Source of the DNA: Blastocladiella emersonii ATCC 22665 | Lineage: Eukaryota > Blastocladiomycota > Blastocladiomycetes > Blastocladiales > Blastocladiaceae | Assembly (NCBI GenBank): GCA_025594325.1 | Contig: JANHCV010000007.1 | Span: 868,001 to 932,000 of the forward strand | Reading direction: 5' to 3' | Length of the DNA stretch: 64,000 bases | Shown here: piece after piece, positions 53,721 through 62,821 of the stretch | Position numbering within the stretch: position 1 is the stretch's first letter | How the letters are laid out: each line of letters starts with the position of its first letter | Translations under genes and position numbers: made by a program | Notes under the pieces: model-generated | The model's input: the letters and a program-made list of their open reading frames with translations, nothing else | Database searches by the model: none | What the model was told of the DNA's origin: nothing

Positions 53721-54731
53721 CCAGGTGCGACACAAAGCCGACGTTGGCCTAGCTCGGAGCACGTCAGTGGTTGAGATCACTCGTTGCGGAGAGAAGACCG
53801 TACCAAAGTCGCAAGGGTCGCGATAAAGAAGGGCGCAAGGCCGCGGAGCGTCGCCAGCTTGGCCCCTGCCGCGCTGCCGCTGCGCACCACGCGCTCGTTG
53901 AGCCGCCCAAGATACGCCTCAATCACGTCGAATCGCCAGCCTACATTCGCGTGCCGCGAGTCAGTGGATCAGTCAGCGGCTGTGATGGTTCAGAGTCAGG
54001 GTCCCAGGCAGCCGTACCCTCCCGCCAAGTCATCGCGCGCTGCACGAGCTTGACCAGGAACGGATGCAGCGCAAACTCGAAATCACTGTCGCCCGTCGGT
54101 TGCTGAATCATCCAGTGCAGGTTGAAGCGAGCGTCCAAACGTTGTCGTCCGCGTCAAGATTTGGTAGGGTTGGGAGGATCAACGCGGTGCTTTTGGTCTT
54201 GAAGAGCCAGACGGAGCACGATGGATGCCAGGTGCGAGCGAAGGTAGCGCTTTGCCGGCAGGAGCATCTTGTAGTACTAGAACAGTCTGTGCGTGAGCTT
54301 CGTTTTCTCAAAGGTCAGTTGTGAGAAAACGTATGTCGTCAAATTTGAGAAGCTCGCCCTCGCTCTCTTTCTCGCTGAGGAGCTCGACATAGTCGGCGTA
54401 GCAGTGCTTCCGAACGACTTCGGGCTTGGCAAAGGGACCGTAGACCATGACGCTCGCGCGGAGCTGCAGCCAGAGTCCCGGTGACTGCTTGGACAGGAAC
54501 ATGTTTTGCTGGCGCTTGGTTGCGGGGCTATCAGATGCGCAAAGGTTGCATGAGCTGTAGAAGGACTCGCATTAGAGGGAGAGAGCGGCACTAACCCAGC
54601 GTCGTCCTTGTCATCATCGTCATCTTCCTCACTGGGCACGTCTGACAGATCGTCCACGCTCTCCGCCTTGACCGAGCTCTCCTCGAGCTTTACATTTGGC
54701 GAAGCCCCTTGAGGAGAGCATGAGGTTCCAT
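53721..54731 (-). pseudogene. Family T copy 2, 5' part, frameshifted
   Basis: Carries the rest of T2 beyond the insertion. Recognisable pieces in order: MEPHA at 54731, running into a stop after 13 codons because the leader is out of frame with the acidic block (SVDDLSDVPSEEDDDDD); MVYGPFAKPEVVRKHCYADY; exon 3 with at least two single-base shifts (around LRLFKTKS and before RFNLHWM); LHPFLVKLVQRAMTWRE; FDVIEAYLGRLNERV; LAPFFIATLATL; and ANVGFVSHL at the insertion site. The gene was probably already damaged, or decayed after the insertion. The promoter element is intact at 54830. Confidence 0.8.
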
Positions 54732-54829
54732 GGCCTGCTGATACGTCAGCGCATACGTGCGAAGGGAGGGAGAGGGGATCAAACCGCTGATGAAGGCCAA
54801 GCGTCGGTGCGCGTTTCAGCCTCGCCGGC

Positions 54830-54842
54830 GTGGCGCAACGCG
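54830..54842 (-). promoter_or_regulatory. Family T promoter element, copy 2
   Basis: GTGGCGCAACGCG (plus strand), 99 bases upstream of the T2 ATG. Confidence 0.65.
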
Positions 54843-54953
54843 TTTTGGCCTTCCGACATCGGGCCGTCAGACTTGGTTGACCACCCGCAACGATCGAGAC
54901 GGGCGACCAACAATCGATTCCGTATTATACACCACAAGCGCACACAACATCCA

Positions 54954-55690
54954 TCACTCTTCCTTGTCGTCGCTGCCGAGGAACGCCACAAGCGGGAGCC
55001 CAGACTGCGCCTCGCACGGCACCTCGCCGATCCTGGCTTGATCGTCGACGCTCGAGTCGTGGATCAGCTTGCGGCACTGCTTGGCGAACCGCGTGCCAAG
55101 AGGCCCGTTCTTGTTCTTGAGCGCCTCGAAAAGCGTCGAGTAGAAGTGAAGCAGCGGCGGCAGGTCCTTGGCCAAGACGCCCAGGTGGTTCGTGATGGCG
55201 CAGTTGATCTGTTTGTAGTCACCGGAGTCAGTCTCAAGGTTCGGAGGTTCCCGAAACGTTGAAGACGAGAGAAACGTACGGAGCAAACCATGGTGAGCAC
55301 CATGAGCGGGGCGAGCTGGTCAAGCGTGACAGGCGCAGGCGGGGGTTGAACGAGCGACTTTTGGGCCACGCGCGCGTTGAGGCGGTCGAGGTACTTGCCC
55401 ACGGCCGCAACACAGTTCTCTGAATGCCGAAGGGCCGTGTGAGCGCAGAAGTACAGCAAATCATTTTGGCAAAATTACGTACCGTCGCGCCAGCGAAGTG
55501 CTCGCTGGACCACGGTCACGAGGAATGGGTGAAGGTCGTAAACGCCGGCGGTCCCGTCCTCGGCCGCCACGAGCATCCACGCCAGGCGTTGCGTTACGTT
55601 GCGTCGCGGAGCGATGGGCATCAACGCGGACCGGCTCGACGAAGGCGCGCGCAGCCTCGCGTCAATCACCACGTTTTGATTACCTGATTT
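54954..55690 (-). pseudogene. Family T copy 3, 5'-truncated
   Basis: Only the last three exons remain: 55483 upward to about 55660-55690 (LAWMLVAAEDG, LHPFLVTVVQRALRWRD), 55280-55419 (AAVGKYLDRLNARV, TLDQLAPLMVLTMV) and 54954-55208 (NHLGVLAKDLPPLLHFY, NGPLGTRF, ending LVAFLGSDDKEE). A possible exon 3 start (LLPLLQDAFRNQ) lies near 55690-55800. No exon with the YGPFA motif and no promoter element precede it, although the adjacent copies have both. The retained exons are undamaged, so truncation was probably a single event. Confidence 0.7.
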
Positions 55691-55932
55691 CGGAACGCGT
55701 CTTGCAGCAGGGGTAAAAGCACCCCTGCTCGCAGCGCGAACCTGCGCAGAGTGCCCTTTGCTTCTCCCACTTTGCAGCACCACGGCACGAAGTCATCAAC
55801 ACGATGGGACGCGGATCCGCGAGACGCGATCGGGCGCCGTCGAGGCGCTAGTCTCTGCCGCGAACGCGGCATGGGGATCGACCGAAGTGGGTATATTGAT
55901 ACTATTGTGAGAATGGGCTCAAAGCTCACTGT

Positions 55933-57323
55933 TCACTGTTCACGCTTGACCGCCGAAATGAGAGCGAGTCCCGTATCCTCGTCGCGCGACACGTCGCGCG
56001 TGATCTCGCTCAGCTTGGCCTGCGAGATGTGCTCGCGTAGCATCTGGTCGACGAGGGCGCAAGAGTCCGCGACAAACTGGTCGCCGAGAATGCCCTCCGG
56101 GTCGTTGAGCGACGTGATGGCCTCGTTGTACAGCTGCTGGAGCGGCGGAAGCTGATTGCTGTCAAGGACGAGGTGCGAGGCAATCCCAACGTTGGTCTAC
56201 CGGCGAGCGCGCAAGGTGAGTCGTCTGGGAGGCGGTCAGGAGCGAGGATCAGACCGTACAAACGTCGCGATGGCGACGACGATAAGCGGTGCAAGTTGGT
56301 CCAGCGTGACACATTTCGCCTCGGCCTGCCCGTTGGTCCGAACCAAGCGGTCGTTCACGCGCTCGAGATAAGTCTCGATGGCTTCGAAGCTATTGACTAC
56401 AGGAGCGCGCTTTGGTGAGCTATACGCGTGCGTGTGCATCGAGCACGCGGCGAGGAGGCGAGCGAAGGCGGGCACGTACGATTGCGCGAACCGTCGCGCC
56501 AGGACATGGCCCGCCGCACGGCTTGGGCGAGGAACGGGTGCATGGCGAAGCTGCTGCTCTCGTCTGCGGTCTGCTGGACCATCCAGTGTTGTTTGAACTC
56601 GAGGCTCCGGATAGCACATGTCGATTCGAGAGGAGGCAGCGCGGGCAGGATGTCGGCGCAGGTACGGTTCTTGAGGATCTTTCCCGCCCACTCATTCAAG
56701 GATCGGCGACACTTAAGCACCGTTTCCGCGAACAGCCAGCGGTACTAGCACACCGCAACGAAGCGTCAGCTTTGCGCACAAACGCGGCGTTGCGGGGTCG
56801 CAAGTACCTCTTCAAAATTCATGTGCGGTCCGTCCCCGCCAACAAGCGCGATGTAGTCGGCGTAGCAGTAACGACGAATAACCTCGGAATCCGCAAACGG
56901 CCCGTACACGTAAACGCTCACGCGCACCTGCATCCTCACCTCCAGCGGCACGCCGCTCAGCGCCGTGCTTCGCCGGCGCCGCTTCGTGTCGTTCCTGGGG
57001 AGAGCGAAGGGTAGAGCGTGAGTTCACGGCCACCGGTCTCAGCTGCGCCGGCTAGACACTGAGACGTGCCCGCGGTCGTTGCCATCCTCGTCCGCCTCGG
57101 CCTCCTCGGCCCCATCATCGCTGAATTCATCATCCTTATCATACTCATCATCGCCATCCTCTGAGCTGCTGTTATCATCCATCGACGCAGGTTCGCGCGC
57201 TTGAGGGCCGAGCCGTGGCCGCGTAGAGTTGGGGCGACGCAGCACCAGCGGAGCGGGTTTCGGCGCGGCGAGCCCGCGAAGGCGACGGCTTTGCCGCGGC
57301 CGTGACTTTGCATCAAGTTTCAT
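55933..57323 (-). CDS. Family T copy 4, about 367 aa
   Basis: Exons: 57060-57323 (donor uncertain), 56808-56981, 56480-56744, 56260-56396 and 55933-56196. Start MKLDAKSRPRQSRRLRG, then an acidic run (SSSEDGDDEYDKDDEFSDD). Motifs: VYVYGPFADSEVIRRYCYADY, LEFKQHWMV, MHPFLAQAVRRAMSWRDG, IETYLERVNDRL, TLDQLAPLIVVAIATF, LPPLQQLYNEAITSLNDPEG. The exon 2 length (174) equals that of T6. The exon 3 donor could be GTACGT, as modelled, or GTTCGC 12 bases earlier. A promoter element lies 112 bases upstream of the ATG. Confidence 0.68.
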
Positions 57324-57434
57324 GGTAGCGTGTGCAGGGTGCAGCGATCTCGGCGTGCTTTGGCGGAGAGATGAGCGGAGCGTACCTGAGCGAGCGCGAT
57401 GGCGGTGTGCCGTGTTTCAGGCCCAGTCACCCGA

Positions 57435-57447
57435 GTGGCGCAACGCG
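57435..57447 (-). promoter_or_regulatory. Family T promoter element, copy 4
   Basis: GTGGCGCAACGCG (plus strand), 112 bases upstream of the T4 ATG. Confidence 0.65.
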
Positions 57448-57567
57448 AGGGATCCGTCGCTCCTCGGCGTTGCTCGTTGAACTTGGAGTGCGGATTGAAC
57501 GGGCAGAGGATTCAAACTCTGAATGTATTGAGGCAACTATTGAGGTATGCAGGGACATGCTTATTCC

Positions 57568-58952
57568 TCACTCCGCGCGTTCACGCTTGGTGAATGCCGC
57601 GACGGGCAGGCCCGAGTCAGCGCCGCGCGGCACGTCGTTCATAGTTTCGCGCAGCTTGATGGACGAAACACGTCCTTCAAGCAGCTGGTCCACGAGAGTG
57701 CACGAGCCGTCGACAAACTGCTTGCCGAGGATGCCGTTCGGATCGGACAGCGATGCCATGGCCTCGTTGTACAGGTCCTGCAGCGGCGGCAGTCGAAAGT
57801 GATCAGCGCCGACACGCGTCGCGACGGCGACGTTTGCCTATAGGTCACCGGGATGAGTTCTCGGCCGACACAACGTGGAGCAACCGAAAGGAACGTACAA
57901 ACGTGGCGATAGTGGTCACGATCAGCGGCGCGATGTGGTGCAGCGTGACGATCTTGGCCTCGGTCCCCTTGATCCGCGCCATGCGCTTGTTGAGCCGAAC
58001 GAGGTAGGCCTCGATCACGGCAGCGCTGTTGACTAGGTTGCGGTGCGAAAGAAAATGACGGGTGTTAGCGGAAAACAGTTTGGCGAGAGGGATAAGTGAG
58101 ACGACAAACTTTCGCGCATGTTCTCGCGCCAAGCGAGAGACCGTCGAACGATCTCGACGAGAAACGGGTGTAGCGTGCCGAGCGGTGCTGCATTCGAGTC
58201 GGCCGGCGCCGCGAGCATCCACTTCTGGTTGAAGGCAAGCGTTCGCAGCTCACTCGCAGCGACGGTGGTCGGAAGTGCTGGGAGCGGGACGTGGCGCCGG
58301 TTTTTGAAGATTTTGGTTGTTATCTCGGCCGTTAGCCTTCGGCATTTAGCAGCGAGCCCCACGAATGCAGCGTGGTACTAGAGTCGCACGTGTTAGTTGG
58401 ACCCGCATCCTTGGTGCGAGCGTGTTAGGGCGGCACCTCGCCAAACTGCATGACTGAGTCCGATTCGCCAGTAAACTGCTCCATATAGTCGGCGTAGCAG
58501 TGGCGGCGAACGATCTCGCGGTCCGCGTACGGCCCGTGCACCAAGATACTCACACGGAGCTGGTTTTTCAGGACCGTGGGCAGGGCATTCAGCTCCGCCG
58601 CCCGCCGCCGTGCCCGTTCTTTGTGGTCTGAGCTAAATTCCGCAATACGACACGGCAATGAGTTGGTGCTATCGATAGCGAAAGCGCAACCGGGACCGTA
58701 CGGGCGAGCCTTGTCCTCGCTTCCGTCGTCGCCCTCGCTCACATCGACCTCGGACTCCTGCTCCGACTCGCCGCTGCTCGAGAGATCAGACAGTTGACCT
58801 TCATTGGGAGCGGAGCTCACCTTGGCCGCCCGGGGACGCAGGCGCGGCCGTGAAGCGACAGCAAGCGGTGACTCCACGGGCACGGCGGCAGGCTCAGACC
58901 GGTCGCGGAGACGTTTACTACGGCGCACTGGCGCGTTTGCATGAGGTTCCAT
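57568..58952 (-). CDS. Family T copy 5, 372 aa
   Basis: Exons: 58702-58952, 58437-58632, 58110-58377, 57899-58032 and 57568-57837, all phases consistent. Start MEPHANAPVRRSKRLRDR, closest to T1, then a Ser/Glu/Asp-rich block (SSSGESEQESEVDVSEGDD). Motifs: LVHGPYADREIVRRHCYADY, LAFNQKWML, LHPFLVEIVRRSLAWRE, IEAYLVRLNKRM, TLHHIAPLIVTTIATF, LPPLQDLYNEAMASLSDPNG, NDVPRGADSGLP. One of the cleanest members for defining the family. The promoter element lies 91 bases upstream. Confidence 0.75.
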
Positions 58953-59042
58953 GGTCGAGAAGCGTCGGTTGCTGTTGGGCCGGAGAGGGCGAGCGGCTCG
59001 AGCCTCATTGCTGGCCGAGCAGGTCGGCGCTCGACCCGTGGC

Positions 59043-59055
59043 GTGGCGCAACGCG
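59043..59055 (-). promoter_or_regulatory. Family T promoter element, copy 5
   Basis: GTGGCGCAACGCG (plus strand), 91 bases upstream of the T5 ATG. Confidence 0.65.
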
Positions 59056-59213
59056 ATTTCCTTGTGCCATCCCGACTCCTCCCTTCGACTCAGGCTCTTT
59101 CGCGCCCATGGTGATGCGATCGAGGAAAGAGTCACTTAGGGGATACTTTTTATATACTCCTATCTACGCAACTGCCGGCTCGCGAGACGAGCTGTTCATG
59201 GACGAGGGGTAAC

Positions 59214-61037
59214 TCACTCCTCGTACTTGATGAACGCGATAGTCGGCAGCCCGAACTTGCTGTCGCGAGGAACGTCGTAGGCGCCGCTGAGAACGGACGC
59301 CACGCTCCCGCTCTCGCCGCGCAGCTTGTCGAGGAGAGCGCGCGAGGCCTTGGCAAACTTCTTGCCAAGCGGGCCGTCGCGGTCGTTGAGCGCGCGCACC
59401 GTCTCGTAGTAGAGCTCGGTGAGCGGCGGGAGGTTGCGGTGCCGGCCGAGGCCGAGGTGCGACGCGATGCCGATGTTGGCCTATGTGCGCGGGAGGGAGA
59501 CAGTGAGCGATGGCGGTGCGATGAACAAGTGAAGACGTACGGTCACCGCGATCGTCGCGACGATGAGCGGCGCGAGCCCATGTAGCGTCACCGGCTTGGC
59601 GCCTGGACCGTCGGTGCGTGCGACGCGATCGTTGACGCGCTTGAGGTACTCGTCGAGCGCGTCGAAGCTGTTGCTGGCTACACAGGCGTGGGGCGGGAGG
59701 ATTCCGTCAACCTCGTAGCTCGAATAAGGAAGCAGGGCGCGTACCGTTGTGCCAGTACATGCCCCGCCGCACGACCTCGACGAGACACGGGTGCAGTCCG
59801 TACGCCTTGCCGTCGCTTGTCGAGGTCTGGATCATCCAGTGCAGGTTGAACGCAAGCGTCCGCACGGCGCTCGGTGACTCAAACGCGGGCAGCGTCGGTA
59901 GGATCGGCAGGTTGCGCGAGCCCTTGAAGAACGACATGGTGACACTGCGAAGCTGGGAGCGAAGCTTCGTGAACGCCGCCGCATAGTGTTTCTGGTACTA
60001 CACACGAGAGTGATAGGACACGGGTCAGCTCAGCGCACGCTGTTTCGCGTGCTAATCGACCCGCGCGCCGTACATCTTCAAAGCTGAGCGGACTTCCATC
60101 GCCGCCGCCGCAGAGCTCGAGGTAGTCGGTGTAGCAGTGGTCGCGAATGACCTCGGGAGCGGCGAACGGGCCGTACACGAACACGCTGGCGCGCAGCTGC
60201 ACCTGGATCTCCGACGGCAGCTCGGCCGTGGATGGGTCCGACGGACGCTGGGGCGCGGCACTAAATCGACGCGGAAAAGTTCAGCCGGCAACGGTTCCAC
60301 GAGCGAGCGGCTACCACGAACCCGTCGTCGTTGTCGTGGGTTTGGTTCTCGTTGCTGTTGTCGTTCCCGCTCGCGCTCGCCTCCAGGTTCGCCTCCTCGA
60401 TCCCTTCCGACCCAAGCGAGTTCTTGCCAGATCGAACGTCAAACTGGTCGAGCGTGGTTCCAGCGTCAAACTCCTCCATCTCGGCCGGCTCCTCGGCTTC
60501 CGCCATAGGCGCGTCCTGCGACTCCTCGTCGACTTCAGCCGCTTGGGCCACCGCAGCGGTCCCGCCCTGCGACACGTCGTCGGCTTCAGTCGCCACAGCC
60601 TCCGCCGCCGCCGCTTCAGTCGACGCTGCGGCAGCGATCTCGGGAGGTGGCTCGTCCAACACGAGCTCGCTCTCCGGTCCGGCGACCGCCGCCACCTCAG
60701 CAGATGCAGCAGTAGTGGTCTCGGGCTGTGGTTCGGCCACTACGTGCTCGCGCTGCGGCTCGTCGGCCTCACTCGACGCGGCCCCCGCCGCCACCCCGGC
60801 GGACGCAGCAGCAGCGGTCTCGGGCTGTGGATCGGGCACCACTACTTCTGCTGCAGAAGAAGGTGTTGATGAGGCGGCGACAACGGCAACGGGTGCGATG
60901 GCAGCGGCCTTGCCCCTCGATCGGCGCTCCTCGCGCTGCTGGCGCGGGCGCGGTTGCGTCGGCCGCAGCCACCCGGCCGCCACGCGCTGCTGGATGCGCC
61001 GGCTGCGTCGAGTCGAGTCTTTTGCATCAGGTTCCAT
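59214..61037 (-). CDS. Family T copy 6, long form, 517 aa
   Basis: Exons: 60315-61037, 60074-60247, 59745-59997, 59541-59677 and 59214-59480; the total is 1554 bases. The start is MEPDAKDSTRRSRRIQ. Exon 1 is more than twice as long as in the sister copies because of an Ala/Glu/Pro-rich expansion with repeated phrases (PQPETAAAASAG, PQPETTTAASAE, PPPEIAAAASTE). Downstream is standard: VFVYGPFAAPEVIRDHCYTDY, LAFNLHWMI, LHPCLVEVVRRGMYW, LDEYLKRVNDRV, TLHGLAPLIVATIAV, LPPLTELYYETVRALNDRDGPLG, DVPRDSKFGLPTIAFIKYEE. A promoter element lies 102 bases upstream. Confidence 0.75.
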
Positions 61038-61138
61038 GGTCGGTGTGTGTCCGAGTTGCTTCATTGAGGTGGTCAAGGCGGGAGGGAGAGCGAGAGCGAG
61101 AGGTGAAGCTCGCTGTTGGCGCAGCAGCTGTTCCCGCT

Positions 61139-61151
61139 GTGGCGCAACGCG
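61139..61151 (-). promoter_or_regulatory. Family T promoter element, copy 6
   Basis: GTGGCGCAACGCG (plus strand), 102 bases upstream of the T6 ATG. Confidence 0.65.
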
Positions 61152-61207
61152 CAAATCCCAGCAAACCAAGGTATACGATAGAAATACATGTGCAACCTCG
61201 GACACAT

Positions 61208-62687
61208 TCACTCTTCCTCATCGTCGTCATCGTCATCATCGCTGTCGAACATGGCGACGAGCGGGACACCGGACCGCGTGTCGCGGCGCACGTCGCCGTT
61301 CGGGGCGCGGTCGCCCATAGCCTCGGTGCACAGGCCCTGGACCAGCGCGCGGCACTGCTTGACGAACCGGTACCCGAGCGGGCCGTCCTGCTTGTTGAGC
61401 GCCTTGAGCAGCTCGGCGTACAGGAAATGGAGCGGCGGGATCGTCTCGCGGTTGAGGCCGAGGCGGATCCCGATCGCGTAGATAGCCTGCAGGAGACGCG
61501 GTTAGGAGTCGAGCGGAGGCGCGGAGGAGCGACAGCAGCATGTTCGTACGTAGCACGCCGTCGTGAGGACCAAGAGCGGCGCGATTTGGTCAAGGACGAC
61601 GCGCTTGGGCGGCGGCCCGTGCGCCGGCGAAGCCTTGGCCACACGCGCGTTGAGGCGGTTGAGGTAGTCGGATACGGCCACGATGCACTGCGCGCCCGCA
61701 CCTAGGTGATGGTGGAAAGCTGGTCAACACACGACGGACGATTACTCGTTCCCACACAAAGACGCACGAGCGTTCCAGCGGAGCATTCGCTGCGCCGCCA
61801 ACATGAAGAACGGGGAGATATCGAAGGACCCGGCGGGCCCGTTCTTGGCGGGCGCGAGCATCCACGCCAGGTTGAACTTGAGCCCGGCGAGCTCGTCCGT
61901 GGACGCGAAATCGGGGAGCGCTGGTTGCGGCAGCCCAACCTCAGACCCGGACATGATCTGGTTCACAATGATGATGCTGCGATTGCGGATACAGCCGGCG
62001 GTAGTCGAGACGAACTTGGTATACTAGTAACGTGCGGGAGGCGCATGTGTGAGCTTTGAGCGACCGACAAGTGAACGCAAAGGCGACGGACCAGCTCGAG
62101 CGAGACCAGCGGGCCCTCAGCGGCCAGAATCTCGCAATAGTCCGGATAGTAGAACTCGCGGATGACCTTGATCCCCGCAAACGGCCCGTGGACCAGAATG
62201 CACGCGCGGATCTGGCTCTTGAACGCCGGCGAGAGGTCACTCAGGTGCGTCCCGCGCGTCGGGTTCGCGGATGACTTGGACTGCGAGGTCCGCGCTCGAC
62301 GTGCGCGTTTCGCGGGTCTGCCACGGAACAGTCATGTCAGGGCCGAGACAAAGTCATGCACAAGCGAAACGGGACGTCATACCGCACAGTCTCCACTTCC
62401 TCGCCGTCCACATCGCTGCGGTCGTCGAACGCGGCTTCGCCGCCGGTCGCTTCCTCCTCCTCGTAGTCCATGTCCTCGCCATTGTCCTCGGCCATGAACA
62501 CATCATCATCGTCTTCATCACCAAGCGGCGCCTTGCGCTTCGTGCGAGTAGCGATCGGCGCGCCTGTGGACCGCGCGACGGCGGGTCCCTCGTTCGGGTT
62601 GGACGGGATCCACCCCATTGGGGCGCGCATCTCTGGCCGAGCATCGGGGCGAGAGATGCTCTCGGGTGGCATTGCATCAAGATTCAT
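61208..62687 (-). CDS. Family T copy 7, diverged, about 395 aa
   Basis: Exons: 62376-62687 (boundary uncertain), 62092-62280, 61768-62023, 61550-61701 and 61208-61486. Start MNLDAMPPESISRPDARP; the SKR patch is reduced to TRTKRKAP and is followed by a strongly acidic block. Motifs are diverged: LVHGPFAGIKVIREFYYPDY, LKFNLAWML, VSDYLNRLNARV, VVLDQIAPLLVLTTAC, AIYAIGIRLGLNRETIPPL, DGPLGYRFVKQCRALVQ. It ends in a poly-acidic tail (DSDDDDDDDEEE) not seen in the other copies except T3, which ends SDDKEE. T3 and T7 also share VKQCR/AKQCR, so they form a subgroup. Only the first 8 bases of the promoter element remain, 57 bases upstream. Confidence 0.68.
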
Positions 62688-62743
62688 GGGTTTTGATGAA
62701 GGGTTTAGCGGGAGGGGTGGGGAGGACGCAGTTCCAGGTTCGC

Positions 62744-62751
62744 GTGGCGCA
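62744..62751 (-). promoter_or_regulatory. Partial family T promoter element, copy 7
   Basis: GTGGCGCA only, 57 bases upstream of the T7 ATG; the ACGCG half is lost. Confidence 0.35.
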
Positions 62752-62821
62752 GGCTCGGCACGGCGACGGATCAAGCAGTTACAGAGACCGCGGGTCATAT
62801 AATGATACAGGTGCACGCCAC

